64,000 nt of DNA from Hominilimicola fabiformis (GCF_020687385.1 NZ_JAJEQM010000003.1:1-64000), one strand, 5' to 3'. Numbered from the stretch's first letter, positions 16,256-26,112 are shown. Notes: a model not told the origin generated them from the sequence alone. Program-made: numbers and translations.

Positions 16256-17080
16256 ATGTCATCATTTTTTAAAAGAAAAGGCGTGATTGCGGCGGCGATT
16301 ATAACCGCCGTAGTGCTTGTATGTGCCGCTATTGCTCATTTCGGCGGTGCAAATCCCGTATCCAAAGTGCTTAGAACTGTATTTTCACCGTTTCAGAACG
16401 GTTTTTCGTATATAGTGAACAAGGTTACGGATACGACTGATTTTATTCGTGAAATGAACGGCTACAAGGAAGAAAACGCAAGACTTGTGGGCGAAATTAA
16501 TGAGCTGAAAAAACAAAATAAAGATGTTGCAAATTACAGAGAAGAAAACGAACGTTTAAAAGAAACGCTTGAACTTCAAAACAGTCTTGAAAATTATTCA
16601 ACCGTTGCCGCGTCTGTTATTGCGTATTCGTCAAATAACTGGTACGACACAATACAGATAAGCAAAGGCTCGCTTGCGGGTGTGGCTGTCGGAAACGCGG
16701 TTATAACACCTGACGGAGTAGTAGGAAAAGTTGTTGAAACAGGTCCTACATGGTCGATTGTTTCGACAATATTGAATCCCGATAACGCAATGGGCGTAAA
16801 GGTTTCAAGAACAAGCGATGTTGCGGTTGTTGAAGGCGACAGTGAATTGTACAGCCAAAACTACTGTAAAATGACGTTTATTGACAAAGGCTCAAACCTT
16901 ATAATAGGCGATATTCTTGAAACATCGGGTTCAGGCGGAATTTATCCGGCAGGACTTTCTGTCGGCGTAATTCGTGAGATAAATTCGGACGCTATGGGTA
17001 ATTTGAATTATGCAACAGTAGAACCGCTTGTTGATTTCAACAAGCTTTATGAAGTGCTTGTTATAAACGGAACATATTGA
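16256..17080 (+). CDS. mreC: Rod-shape determining protein MreC
   Basis: Single-pass membrane protein of the elongasome. Start is the ATG after GGAAGG. 274 residues: one membrane segment near 11-28, a coiled coil (about 65-110, KEENARLVGEINELKKQN) and the beta-rich MreC domain (WYDTIQISKGSLAGVAVGN, VITPDGVVGKVV). Lies between mreB and mreD. Confidence 0.93.
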   Translation: MSSFFKRKGVIAAAIITAVVLVCAAIAHFGGANPVSKVLRTVFSPFQNGFSYIVNKVTDTTDFIREMNGYKEENARLVGEINELKKQNKDVANYREENERLKETLELQNSLENYSTVAASVIAYSSNNWYDTIQISKGSLAGVAVGNAVITPDGVVGKVVETGPTWSIVSTILNPDNAMGVKVSRTSDVAVVEGDSELYSQNYCKMTFIDKGSNLIIGDILETSGSGGIYPAGLSVGVIREINSDAMGNLNYATVEPLVDFNKLYEVLVINGTY

Positions 17081-17093
17081 TTGGAGAGGAAAA

Positions 17094-17594
17094 GTGAGAA
17101 ATTTTAAGATTTTTCTGTGGATTTTTGTGATTTTTCTTGTTCAGACGGTAGTGCTTTCACCTATCCATATATTCGGTGCGGTACCGTCTGCGGTATTGGC
17201 GTTTGTGATGTGTGTGGCAATTCTTGAAAATGAATTTCGCACTGCTGTTATAATAAGCGGAATATGTGCCGTTGTTATGGGCGCAATCGGAGGAAGAAAT
17301 TTTACGGAGATTACGTTGTTTTATGCGTACAGTTCGATAATCGTATTCGCGGCAAGAAAACGTCCGAGATATGTCGGTAATTTTCCGAAAACGATTGTAT
17401 GGACCTTTATTATGTCGGCAATACTTGAAATATTGTTGTTCGTCATAAGAGAAATGACGCTTGATGTGTCGGTAATTTTCAGTGATGCATTGCCGACGGC
17501 GGTATTTAATACGGTTATTGCAGTTATATTATATCCGATACTAAAAAAGACATTGTATAAAGAAGAAAAGAAGAAAAAGCTTTTGATAGCTTAA
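17094..17594 (+). CDS. mreD: Rod-shape determining membrane protein MreD
   Basis: 166 residues, almost wholly hydrophobic with about five membrane segments and a basic C-terminus (KKTLYKEEKKKK). Sequence similarity is low for this family and the call rests on length, topology and position between mreC and the PBP gene. GTG start behind GGAGAGG, 13 nt after mreC. Confidence 0.85.
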   Translation: MRNFKIFLWIFVIFLVQTVVLSPIHIFGAVPSAVLAFVMCVAILENEFRTAVIISGICAVVMGAIGGRNFTEITLFYAYSSIIVFAARKRPRYVGNFPKTIVWTFIMSAILEILLFVIREMTLDVSVIFSDALPTAVFNTVIAVILYPILKKTLYKEEKKKKLLIA

Positions 17595-17609
17595 GGAGAA
17601 TGTATATAA

Positions 17610-19715
17610 ATGCCAAACAGTAAAGCGAGATTTATTATATTAAAAATAGTTATAGCTGTTATGTTTGCGGCGGTGATATGGAAGCTTTTTGATTTACAGG
17701 TATTAAAGGGCGAACAGTATTATGAAATCGCTAATGACAGAATGACTACCAATATAGTCGAAAAAGCGCCGCGAGGTGAAATTCTTGACAGATACGGAAC
17801 AACTCTTGTATCCAACAAAGTCGGTTATTCTGTTGTTATGCAGAAAACCGATGTTAAAGACGAAGAATTTAACGATATTATAAAAAAACTTGTGGATATA
17901 TTCTATTCGACTCAATGTGAATATTATGACGATTTACCAATTTCGTTCGCACCGTATCAGTTTAAGTTTGAGGACGAAAACGAGGACGGCTCCGTGGAGG
18001 ACGAACGTGAAGCGTGGTTTAAGAATAATTCACATCTTGGCAAGGGTATAGAAGAAAATATGTCTGCCGACCAAATAATGCAGGCATACAAGGAGATATA
18101 TAAAGTCAGTGACGTTTACAGCGAGGACGAGCAAAGACGTATCGTGGGTATCCGATACGCTGCGGAGGCAAGCGGTTTGTCGCAGACAACATTGTTTACA
18201 GTTGCGGACGATATATCCGTCGATGCGGTAACACAGATAAAGGAACGTCAGGACGAATTTAAAGGCATAGCCGTTATAAACGACTATATCCGTCAATATG
18301 ACGCTCCCGGACTTGCAACGCATATTTTAGGTCGTACAGGTAAAATCAATGCCGAAGAATACGAGGCAAACAAAGATTTGGGTTACGGCTATAATGACAT
18401 TATCGGTAAACAGGGCATTGAAAAATGGGGCGAACAGTATTTAAGAGGTATTGACGGCACTACAGGTACAACTAAGGAAGTAAACGGTAAAGAGATTACC
18501 GTTATGAACGATGCAGAGCCTGTTCCGGGCGATTATATCGTGCTTACATTGGATTCGGATTTGCAGAAAGTGGCGGAAAAATCGCTTGCAGATACAATAC
18601 AAAATATTCGTGCGTCAAGCGGTGTGAAAGCAAAGGACGGTGCAGACTGTGACGCAGGTTCTGTTGCTGTCATTGACGTAAAGACAGGAGATTTGCTTGC
18701 AGGTGCATCGTATCCGACATACGATATGTCGAGGTTTAACGAGGATTATGAAACTTTGATTAATAATGACGCAAAGCCTATGTGGAACAGACTTGTAAGC
18801 GGACTTTACAGCCCGGGTTCGACATTTAAACCTTTGACGGCGATTGCGGCACTTGAAACGGGTAATTTGAATGTAAACGAAATTATCGAGGACGAGGGTA
18901 TTTATAAATTCTATGCCGACTATCAGCCGACTTGCTGGATTTGGGGCGAATATAAATTGACTCACGGTAAGCAAAACGTCAGTGCGGCACTTGAAAATTC
19001 GTGTAACTATTTCTTCTATGAAGTCGGCAGACGTATGGGAATAGATAAACTTGACGAGTACGCAAAGAAGTTCGGTCTTGGTGAAAAGACGGGTATCGAG
19101 CTTGACGAAGAAGTGGCAGGTCATATGGCAAGCCCGGAATATAAAAAAGAGGTAGTTGCAAGTGCTACCGATCGGGAATGGTTTGGCGGTGACACTCTTC
19201 AAGCGGCAATCGGTCAGTCATACAGTTTGTTTACACCTATTCAGCTTGCAAATTATGCCGCAACAATCGCAAACGGCGGTACAAGATATAAAGTAAATCT
19301 TATAAAAAGCGTTCGTTCATCGGTTGACGGCGGTGTTGTAAAAGAATTTAATCCGGAAGTTGTCGAAAAAGTCGATATGGACGATGAAGTTATCAATGCC
19401 GTAAAACAAGGTATGAAACGAGTTGTTGACGAAGGTAGTGCGAGTGAAATTTTCGCGAATTACGGTATAGCGGTCGGCGGTAAAACAGGTACGGCACAGG
19501 TCGGAAACGGTTCAAATAACGCTGTGTTTATTGCTTTTGCACCGTTTGACGATCCGCAAATCGCGGTATCGGTTGTGCTTGAACACGGTGTTCGTGGTAC
19601 AAATGCCGCGCAGGTAGCAAAAGATATTTTTGATAAATATTTCGATCTTGACAGTGCAGACACAACCGCAGAGCCTACAACCGCAACAGATGTGCAAGGC
19701 GGATTATTGAGATAG
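17610..19715 (+). CDS. Penicillin-binding protein 2 (class B transpeptidase of the elongasome)
   Basis: DD-transpeptidase crosslinking peptidoglycan during elongation. 701 residues: a single N-terminal membrane anchor (about 9-27), the dimerisation domain with APRGEILDRYG and the transpeptidase domain with the three penicillin-binding motifs SPGSTFKPLTA (active Ser404), SCN (464-466) and KTGTAQ (625-630). Position after mreBCD argues for the elongasome PBP (mrdA/pbpA type). RodA, its usual glycosyltransferase partner, is not in the window. Confidence 0.93.
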   Translation: MPNSKARFIILKIVIAVMFAAVIWKLFDLQVLKGEQYYEIANDRMTTNIVEKAPRGEILDRYGTTLVSNKVGYSVVMQKTDVKDEEFNDIIKKLVDIFYSTQCEYYDDLPISFAPYQFKFEDENEDGSVEDEREAWFKNNSHLGKGIEENMSADQIMQAYKEIYKVSDVYSEDEQRRIVGIRYAAEASGLSQTTLFTVADDISVDAVTQIKERQDEFKGIAVINDYIRQYDAPGLATHILGRTGKINAEEYEANKDLGYGYNDIIGKQGIEKWGEQYLRGIDGTTGTTKEVNGKEITVMNDAEPVPGDYIVLTLDSDLQKVAEKSLADTIQNIRASSGVKAKDGADCDAGSVAVIDVKTGDLLAGASYPTYDMSRFNEDYETLINNDAKPMWNRLVSGLYSPGSTFKPLTAIAALETGNLNVNEIIEDEGIYKFYADYQPTCWIWGEYKLTHGKQNVSAALENSCNYFFYEVGRRMGIDKLDEYAKKFGLGEKTGIELDEEVAGHMASPEYKKEVVASATDREWFGGDTLQAAIGQSYSLFTPIQLANYAATIANGGTRYKVNLIKSVRSSVDGGVVKEFNPEVVEKVDMDDEVINAVKQGMKRVVDEGSASEIFANYGIAVGGKTGTAQVGNGSNNAVFIAFAPFDDPQIAVSVVLEHGVRGTNAAQVAKDIFDKYFDLDSADTTAEPTTATDVQGGLLR

Positions 19716-19742
19716 TTTATAATATGGGGAGGTTTGATTGAA

Positions 19743-20498
19743 TTGGAAAAAGAGCTTATAAAGCTGAAAGGTACGGCTGACGGGGTAAAGATATATCTTG
19801 ACAGTGAATGTGAATTTTCTAAGTTGATGAACTCCCTGTATGAAAAAATAAGACAGTTCAGAAAGTTTTTCGGCGGCGGACGTTGTAATATATACGTTGT
19901 CGGCAGGGAACTTTCAACGAGTGATAAAATGCGTCTTGACGCGGTTATTACGGCTATGTTGCCGGAATGTGAGATAAATTACGGTGAAAGAAAAGTGATA
20001 AAAGCCGAAGATTCGTTTGAAGAAACTCTTGAACTGCCTAAGGAACTTCTTCAGGAAAACACTGAAGAAATACATAATGAGAGTGAAGAAGTCCGTGAAA
20101 TCGCTGAGGAAGAAACGGAGCTTGAGGAGATAAAGGAAGTCGTAACGACTAATTTTAAAAGCAGTCGTGCGAGGTTTTACGAAGGCGTTGTTAAAGCAGG
20201 CAAAACAGTTTTTGCGGACGGACACCTTACCCTTTTCGGTGACGTTGAAGAGGGTGGAATGATAACGGCGGTCGGTAACGTTATCGTTATCGGAAGTATA
20301 AAAGGCAGCGTTGAGGCAGGGTGTATGGGTAATGACAATGCCTATATATTTGCGCTTGACTTTAAGCCGACAGATGTAAGAATTTCAAAAACTCACTGCA
20401 ATTTTGATGAATTTGATACGCCGAATACCGAAAATCCTAAAAAGGCATATTTAATAAATAATCAAATTTGTGTAGATGATTTTTTGGTAAAAATATAG
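19743..20498 (+). CDS. minC: Septum site-determining protein MinC
   Basis: Inhibitor of FtsZ assembly that acts with MinD. 251 residues from the TTG at 19743, which is 10 nt from GGGGAGG; a TTG at 19734 is too close to that site. N-terminal MinC_N-like part (LIKLKGTADGVKIYLDS), an acidic linker rich in Glu, and the C-terminal beta-helix domain (VFADGHLTLFGDVEEGG, VIVIGSIKGSVEAGC). It ends the mre/PBP transcript; minD has an additional promoter. Confidence 0.9.
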   Translation: MEKELIKLKGTADGVKIYLDSECEFSKLMNSLYEKIRQFRKFFGGGRCNIYVVGRELSTSDKMRLDAVITAMLPECEINYGERKVIKAEDSFEETLELPKELLQENTEEIHNESEEVREIAEEETELEEIKEVVTTNFKSSRARFYEGVVKAGKTVFADGHLTLFGDVEEGGMITAVGNVIVIGSIKGSVEAGCMGNDNAYIFALDFKPTDVRISKTHCNFDEFDTPNTENPKKAYLINNQICVDDFLVKI

Positions 20499-20524
20499 AC
20501 AAAGAGAAAAAAATGTGATATAAT
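20496..20524 (+). promoter_or_regulatory. Internal promoter ahead of minD
   Basis: TAGACA, 17 bp, TATAAT, overlapping the end of minC and 64 nt upstream of the minD ATG. Confidence 0.6.
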
Positions 20525-20587
20525 TACGCAGAAAAGAGTTTTGGGTAATTTTACTACGCATAAATTCATATTGAAAGGATAAGGAAA

Positions 20588-21379
20588 ATGGGAAAAATCA
20601 TCATAGTTGCATCCGGAAAAGGCGGTACGGGAAAGACAACTGTAACTGCAAATATAGGTGCGGCATTGGCTATGAGGGGTAATCTTGTTGCACTTGTCGA
20701 TATGGATATGGGTTGTCGAAATCTGGATATTACACTCGGGCTTGAAAGCAGTATCGTTTACGATATATTTGACGTAATCGAAGAAAATTGTGACTTGGAC
20801 GAGGCTTTGATTAAGGATACAAGATATGAAAACTTGTATTTTATACCCGCTCCGCAAACGCGTGACACTTCATCTGTCGAAGATGAGGCGGTAAAGGGGA
20901 TATGGGAAAAACTTTCTTCAAGGTTTGATTATTGCCTTGTAGACGCTCCGGCAGGAATTGACGGCGGTTTTTTATATGCGGCTATGGGTGCGGACAGTGC
21001 CATATTGGTCACAATGCCAGAAGTTACGGCACTTCGTGACGGTGACAGAGCAATATCCGTACTTGAAGATATGGGTGTGGAAGATGTCAAGGTTGTCATT
21101 AATCGCGTAAGATCGGATATGATTGATAAGGGAATAATGATGAATATGGACGATTGCGTAGATATGTTGGGCGTACCTGTGCTTGGAATTGTTCCCGATG
21201 ACGAGGAACTTATGGTTGCCGCTCTTAAAGGCACTTTGGCGGTTTCGGCTGAAAATTCAAGGGCAGGACAAGCATTTTTAAATATTGCCGCAAGACTTAT
21301 GGGCGAAGAAGTGCCTATTATGGAATTTGATGAAAAGGAAAGCTTTTTTGATAAGGTTAAAAAGCTTTTCGGAAAATAG
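20588..21379 (+). CDS. minD: Septum site-determining ATPase MinD
   Basis: Membrane-associated ParA-type ATPase recruiting MinC. 263 residues with deviant Walker A GKGGTGKTT (10-18), VDMDMGCRNLDITLGLE, DAPAGIDGGF and a C-terminal amphipathic membrane-targeting helix ESFFDKVKKLFGK. Ribosome binding site AAAGGA. The next gene is methylglyoxal synthase, not minE, so the topological regulator must lie elsewhere or be of the DivIVA/MinJ kind. Confidence 0.95.
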   Translation: MGKIIIVASGKGGTGKTTVTANIGAALAMRGNLVALVDMDMGCRNLDITLGLESSIVYDIFDVIEENCDLDEALIKDTRYENLYFIPAPQTRDTSSVEDEAVKGIWEKLSSRFDYCLVDAPAGIDGGFLYAAMGADSAILVTMPEVTALRDGDRAISVLEDMGVEDVKVVINRVRSDMIDKGIMMNMDDCVDMLGVPVLGIVPDDEELMVAALKGTLAVSAENSRAGQAFLNIAARLMGEEVPIMEFDEKESFFDKVKKLFGK

Positions 21380-21400
21380 AGTGAATGAGGAGGTATTTTC

Positions 21401-21805
21401 GTGAACATCGCTTTAATAGCACATGATAAGAAAAAAGAATTAATGGTACAGTTTTGTATTGCTTACTCGGGTATTCTGTCAAAACATTCTCTGTATGCAA
21501 CCGGCACAACAGGTAAGATGATTATTGAAAATACCGGTCTTAATGTATATAGATTTTTGTCAGGACCGCAGGGCGGCGATCAGCAAATCGGTGCGAGAAT
21601 TGCATATAATGAAATTGACTTGGTGCTTTTCTTCCGTGATCCGCTTAACGCCGAAGGGTATGAGCCTGACGTATTTTCGCTTCTGAGACTTTGCGATATG
21701 CACAATATCCCGATTGCAACGAACTGTGCAACGGCAGAAGTGCTTATTCACGGTCTTGAACGCGGTGACCTTGATTGGCGTGATATTGTCAATCCAAAAA
21801 ACTAA
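21401..21805 (+). CDS. mgsA: Methylglyoxal synthase
   Basis: Converts dihydroxyacetone phosphate to methylglyoxal and phosphate, a glycolytic overflow bypass. 134 residues with [14 protein letters not shown] (5-18), [25 protein letters not shown] and LVLFFRDPL, all typical, with the catalytic Asp in GGDQQ. GTG start behind GAGGAGG, 21 nt after minD. Terminator at 21821-21852. Confidence 0.95.
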   Translation: MNIALIAHDKKKELMVQFCIAYSGILSKHSLYATGTTGKMIIENTGLNVYRFLSGPQGGDQQIGARIAYNEIDLVLFFRDPLNAEGYEPDVFSLLRLCDMHNIPIATNCATAEVLIHGLERGDLDWRDIVNPKN

Positions 21806-21820
21806 AAAAGCTGATATTGA

Positions 21821-21852
21821 AAAAAGGTGATTTTTGCAAATCACCTTTTTTT
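21821..21852 (+). terminator. Terminator of minD-mgsA
   Basis: AAAAAGGTGATTT, 4-nt loop, AAATCACCTTTTT with further T. Confidence 0.9.
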
Positions 21853-22075
21853 ATACCAAAAATACACCGTTTAAAAGTTACATCAAAGTAACGTATTTTC
21901 GATATGTGAAAATAATACTCTGCTTTTGACTTTATGTCAAGTCTTTTTTTTACTTTAAAGGGAGCAAACTGTCTATAAAACGAAAAAAGATATAATTTAA
22001 TGGAGTGTGCCGTATTTTAGCAAAATATATATGCAATAAAATGGCACTATGCCTATAAAAATTACTGTTTTACGG
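21853..22075. other. Intergenic stretch without recognised gene
   Basis: AT-rich spacer (part of the 353-bp gap between mgsA and the DUF362 gene). Apart from a short hairpin GTTAC/GTAAC at 21877-21892 and the downstream promoter, I see nothing I can name. Confidence 0.5.
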
Positions 22076-22104
22076 TTGAAATATTACTCGGAATATTGTA
22101 TAAT
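22076..22104 (+). promoter_or_regulatory. Promoter of the DUF362-trmL unit
   Basis: TTGAAA, 17 bp, TATAAT, 55 nt before the ATG. Confidence 0.7.
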
Positions 22105-22158
22105 GATAGAATAGGCAGAGGTTTACAACATTTAGAAACCTAAGAGAGGAATTAAAGA

Positions 22159-23310
22159 ATGAATAATAAAGTTTCCGTCGTAAAATGTGACAGATATTCC
22201 GAAGTGCAAAATGCCGTAGAAAATGCGGTGTCTTTAATCGGTGGAATTGGGAAGTTTGTGAAAAAGGGTGATAATGTTGTTATAAAGCCCAACCTTGTTT
22301 CCAAGAAAAAGCCTGAGGAGGCGGTTACGACAAATCCCGAATTTCTTCACGCGGTTATAGTGATGGTCGAAAAAGCCGGCGGAAACGTGACGATTGCCGA
22401 AAGTCCCGGCGGTCCGTATAACACTACGGCTTTAAAGGGCGTTTATTCAGTCTGCGGTGTGGATAAGGCTGTCGAGGGAACAAACGCAAAATTGAATTTT
22501 GATACAAGTTTTACGGAAGTGCATTTCCCTGAGGGAAAGACCGTAAAGAAAATTCCGATAATAAATCCGATTTTGAATGCAGATGTTATAATTTCACTGC
22601 CGAAACTGAAAACTCACGCAATGACGAGTTATACAGGTGCCGTTAAAAATCTTTTCGGCACAATTCCCGGAACATATAAAGCGGAACTGCATTTCAGATT
22701 GAATGAGAGAAAGTCATTCTGTTCAATGCTTGTGGATTTGCACGAATGTGTAAAACCGACATTGTCCATTATGGACGCTGTTTGGGGTATGGAGGGCAAC
22801 GGTCCGACGGCAGGTCAGAACAGACATATAGGACTTGTTATGGCATCAGAAAATGCACACGCGCTTGACTTGGCGTCATGTTATTTGATTGATTATGCAC
22901 CGAATGAAGTTGATACGGTGCGTGAGGCGATTGAACGCGGACTTGTGTGTGACAGTGCGGAAAAAATTGATATAGCGGGCGAAGATATTAAACCGCTTGT
23001 TATGAAGGATTATTTAAAGCCTGAAAGCCATTTTAATTTGATTAAATTGATTTCACTTCCGGACGCACTTAATGCACGACTTATAAATGCACTTGCGTCA
23101 AAGCCGGCAATGGATTACGATATATGCGTAGGTTGCGGAGAATGTGCAAGATGTTGTCCGCCGAAAGCGATTGATATGTCAACGGGTAAACCTGTTATTG
23201 ACACGAAAAGGTGTATAAAATGTTTTTGCTGTCAAGAACTTTGCCCCAAAAAAGCGGTAAAGATAAAACGACCGCTGTTAAATAGATTTATGATTAAATT
23301 TCTAAAGTAA
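22159..23310 (+). CDS. DUF362 protein with C-terminal 2x[4Fe-4S] ferredoxin domain
   Basis: 383 residues. The N-terminal ~300 residues form a DUF362 domain (VVIKPNLVSKKKPEEAVTT, LPKLKTHAMTSYTGAVKN, DAVWGMEGNGPTAGQNRH). The C-terminus has two CxxCxxCxxxC clusters, CVGCGECARCCPPKAI and CIKCFCCQELCPKKAV (the second with CxxCxC spacing variant), for two [4Fe-4S] clusters. An electron-transfer role is likely but the substrate is unknown. Ribosome binding site GAGAGGA. trmL follows 13 nt later. Confidence 0.88.
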   Translation: MNNKVSVVKCDRYSEVQNAVENAVSLIGGIGKFVKKGDNVVIKPNLVSKKKPEEAVTTNPEFLHAVIVMVEKAGGNVTIAESPGGPYNTTALKGVYSVCGVDKAVEGTNAKLNFDTSFTEVHFPEGKTVKKIPIINPILNADVIISLPKLKTHAMTSYTGAVKNLFGTIPGTYKAELHFRLNERKSFCSMLVDLHECVKPTLSIMDAVWGMEGNGPTAGQNRHIGLVMASENAHALDLASCYLIDYAPNEVDTVREAIERGLVCDSAEKIDIAGEDIKPLVMKDYLKPESHFNLIKLISLPDALNARLINALASKPAMDYDICVGCGECARCCPPKAIDMSTGKPVIDTKRCIKCFCCQELCPKKAVKIKRPLLNRFMIKFLK

Positions 23311-23323
23311 AGGATATGATTTT

Positions 23324-23815
23324 TTGTTTAATGTAGTTCTTGTTGAACCGAGAATACCGCAGAATACAGGCAACATTGCCCGTACTTGTGCGGCGACAGG
23401 GTGTAGACTTCATATTGTACGTCCGACGGCTTTTCAGATTACCGATAAAAATTTGAAAAGAGCGGGTTTGGATTATTGGCATTTGCTGAATGTATGCTAT
23501 TACGATAATTTGGCGGACTTTTTTGAAAAAACAGAGGGTGCAAGATATTTTTATGCAACAACAAAAGCACCTCATACATATGTTGAGGCTGAATTTAAGG
23601 ATAACGATTATATATTGTTCGGTCGTGAGGATGCAGGACTTCCCGAAGAACTTTTGTACGAACACGAAGAACGTTGTATAAGAATACCTATGATAGAAGA
23701 GGCGAGAAGTCTTAATCTTTCAAATTCCGTTGCGATTGTTGTATACGAGGCACTTCGTCAGCAAGGGTTTGATAATTTAAAGGATTTAGGACAGCTGACT
23801 CAATTCCATTGGTAA
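23324..23815 (+). CDS. trmL: tRNA (cytidine/uridine-34-2'-O)-methyltransferase TrmL
   Basis: SPOUT-class enzyme methylating the wobble ribose of tRNA-Leu isoacceptors using SAM. 163 residues, family length, with motif 1 EPRIPQNTGNIARTCAATG, motif 2 LFGREDAGLPEELL and motif 3 RIPMIEEARSLNLSNSVAI that form the trefoil knot. TTG start with AAAGGA upstream. Cotranscribed with the DUF362 gene. Confidence 0.93.
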   Translation: MFNVVLVEPRIPQNTGNIARTCAATGCRLHIVRPTAFQITDKNLKRAGLDYWHLLNVCYYDNLADFFEKTEGARYFYATTKAPHTYVEAEFKDNDYILFGREDAGLPEELLYEHEERCIRIPMIEEARSLNLSNSVAIVVYEALRQQGFDNLKDLGQLTQFHW

Positions 23816-23820
23816 TTAGA

Positions 23821-23935
23821 CTTGATTAAATTGCCAACAGCACCATTTTTTGCTTAGGGCGGTAACCGTACAGCACCGTGAGCTGCAAAACGGCACTGTG
23901 AACAATTTTCTCTGCGTCTAAAGCTTTTAATCAAG
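23821..23935. repeat. Palindromic intergenic element, CGTACAGCACC family, copy 3
   Basis: 115 bp bounded by CTTGATTAAA and TTTAATCAAG. Inner arms ACCATTTTTTGC and GCAAAACGGC pair imperfectly and the apex holds GGTAACCGTACAGCACC, shared with the two copies at 8999-9200. It sits right behind the trmL stop. Confidence 0.6.
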
Positions 23936-23992
23936 AGAATAAAAAACAATTTTAAATTTTATTTATACCGAATTTATATGAGAGGAGCAAAT

Positions 23993-24859
23993 ATGGCAGA
24001 TATAAAAATAATAGTGGATTCCGGTTCGGACATTCCGCAGGATATAGCCGACAAATATAATATAGGCGTTATATCATTTTTAAGTATTTTCGGCACTGAA
24101 CAATATGTTCAGAGAACTGAAATAACAAATGAGCAATTTTTTGATAAACTCGAGGAGTACGACGGTATTCCGACTACTTCACAGACACCGTTCGGTGATA
24201 TGCTTGACTACTTTAAACAGCAGTGTGAGGAGCATGAGAGCGTAATATATTTTGCACTTTCATCAGCCGCAAGCGGTCAGTACCAAACAGCAAATCTTGT
24301 TAAGAGTGAGATTGAAGAAGAAAATCCGAATGCGGATTTTCACATTGTCGATACGCAGAAGTTTTCTCTGTACATTGCACAAACCGCCGTTCATGCGGCG
24401 CAAATGGCTAAGGACGGCAAAAGCGTTGACGAGATTATAACGGAATGTGAAAAGTACATAAAAACATGGAGATGTTACCTTTTGGTTGATACGTTAAAAT
24501 ATCTTGAAAAAGGCGGCAGACTTTCAAAAGCAGCCGCATTTGTCGGCACAATGCTTGACATCAAGCCAATACTTACAATAGAACACGGACTTGTTGAAAG
24601 TTTAGACAAGCTGAGAGGTAAGAAAAAGCTGCTTGATAAATTGATTGCAAAAATTCAAGATGATTCTGATTTTGACGCGGAAAATCCTAAGTTCTTAATC
24701 GTTCAGTCGGACGAGGATAAGGGACAGGAGGTTTGTGAAAAACTTCGCGATGAATACGGCGAAGATTGTATAGAAATGTATGGTGAATTCGGTCCGCTTA
24801 TCGGTACTCACGTCGGACGTGGGGCAATAGCAATATTGGTGAAAATCGTGACTGAATAA
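23993..24859 (+). CDS. DegV family fatty-acid-binding protein
   Basis: 288 residues from the ATG after AGAGGAG. N-terminal IKIIVDSGSDIPQDIADKY, middle TSQTPFGDMLDYF (Ser and Thr lining the acyl-binding pocket), and KYLEKGGRLSKAAAFVGTML are typical of DegV/FakB proteins, which hold a fatty acid for phosphorylation by a FakA kinase. FakA is not in this window, so FakB function is inference. apgM follows 38 nt later. Confidence 0.9.
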   Translation: MADIKIIVDSGSDIPQDIADKYNIGVISFLSIFGTEQYVQRTEITNEQFFDKLEEYDGIPTTSQTPFGDMLDYFKQQCEEHESVIYFALSSAASGQYQTANLVKSEIEEENPNADFHIVDTQKFSLYIAQTAVHAAQMAKDGKSVDEIITECEKYIKTWRCYLLVDTLKYLEKGGRLSKAAAFVGTMLDIKPILTIEHGLVESLDKLRGKKKLLDKLIAKIQDDSDFDAENPKFLIVQSDEDKGQEVCEKLRDEYGEDCIEMYGEFGPLIGTHVGRGAIAILVKIVTE

Positions 24860-24897
24860 ACTTTAAACATAAAGATAAAATGAAAGGAAGATAAAAA

Positions 24898-26112
24898 ATG
24901 AAGTATGTAGTAATACTTGGCGACGGTATGGCAGATTATCCCGTTGACGCATTTGACGGTAAAACAATTTTAGAGGTGGCTGATAAGCCTACAATCGACT
25001 ATATGGCACAGCATGGCGAGATGGGTATGGTTAAGACTGTTCAAGACGGTATGAAACCGGGCAGTGACGTAGCCAATCTATCTGTTATGGGTTATGATAC
25101 AAAGAAATGTTACAGCGGTCGTTCACCGCTTGAGGCGGCGTCAATCGGCGTTCCGCTAAAGGATAATGACGTTACATTCAGATGTAACCTTGTAACTCTT
25201 TCTGACGAAGAAAATTACGAGGATAAGACAATGCTTGATTATAGTGCAGGCGAAATCACAACAGAAGAGGCTGCTGAGCTTATCAAGGCTGTCGCAAAAG
25301 AGCTTGATACTGATATGATTAAGTTCTATCCGGGTATCAGCTACCGTCATCTTACAGTTTGGGAGGGCGGTTCGACTAATGTTGAATTAACACCTCCTCA
25401 CGACATTTCAGACAAGAAGATAACAGACCATCTTCCAAAGGGTGACGGTGCGGATACACTTCTTGAAATGATGAAAAAAAGTGAAAAGATTTTAAGAGAA
25501 CATCCTGTAAACAAAAAGCGTGTTGCAGAGGGCAAAAATCCTGCAACATCAATATGGGTATGGGGCGAGGGTACAAAACCTCAGCTTGATAACTTTGAAG
25601 AAAAGTTCGGTCTAAAGGGCAGTGTTATTTCCGCTGTTGACCTTATCAAAGGTATTGCAAAATGTGCCGGAATGAATTCGATTGACGTTGAAGGTGCAAC
25701 AGGTAACTGTGACACAAACTGGGAAGGTAAGGCACAAGCCGCACTTGACGCAATTTTAAACGGCAGTGACTTCGTTTATGTTCACATGGAAGCTCCTGAC
25801 GAAATGGGACACCAAGGTGCACCTGAAAAGAAGAAATTTGCGGTTGAAACGATAGATAAAAAGGTTGTCAAGTTCCTAAAGGACGAGCTTGAAAAGAGAG
25901 GCATTGATTACAGAATGATGATTCTTCCTGACCATCCGACTCCGATTAAGCTAAAGACGCACGTTTCGGACCCTGTTCCGTACATCATCTATGACAGCAC
26001 CAACGAAACGGATAAAAATGCTAATCTTACATATACTGAAGAAAACGGTAAAAAGACAGGTATTTATATCGAAGAAGGATATACTTTGATGAATAGATTC
26101 CTTGAAAAATAA
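24898..26112 (+). CDS. apgM: Cofactor-independent phosphoglycerate mutase, archaeal type
   Basis: Interconverts 3- and 2-phosphoglycerate. 404 residues with the metal-binding start VVILGDGMADYP, LEVADKPTIDYMA, catalytic-Ser region GSDVANLSVMGYD and the C-terminal VYVHMEAPDEMGHQG and ILPDHPTP metal ligands. The architecture is that of the ApgM (aPGAM) family, distinct from the ~510-residue bacterial GpmI. Ribosome binding site GAAAGGAAG. Confidence 0.94.
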   Translation: MKYVVILGDGMADYPVDAFDGKTILEVADKPTIDYMAQHGEMGMVKTVQDGMKPGSDVANLSVMGYDTKKCYSGRSPLEAASIGVPLKDNDVTFRCNLVTLSDEENYEDKTMLDYSAGEITTEEAAELIKAVAKELDTDMIKFYPGISYRHLTVWEGGSTNVELTPPHDISDKKITDHLPKGDGADTLLEMMKKSEKILREHPVNKKRVAEGKNPATSIWVWGEGTKPQLDNFEEKFGLKGSVISAVDLIKGIAKCAGMNSIDVEGATGNCDTNWEGKAQAALDAILNGSDFVYVHMEAPDEMGHQGAPEKKKFAVETIDKKVVKFLKDELEKRGIDYRMMILPDHPTPIKLKTHVSDPVPYIIYDSTNETDKNANLTYTEENGKKTGIYIEEGYTLMNRFLEK

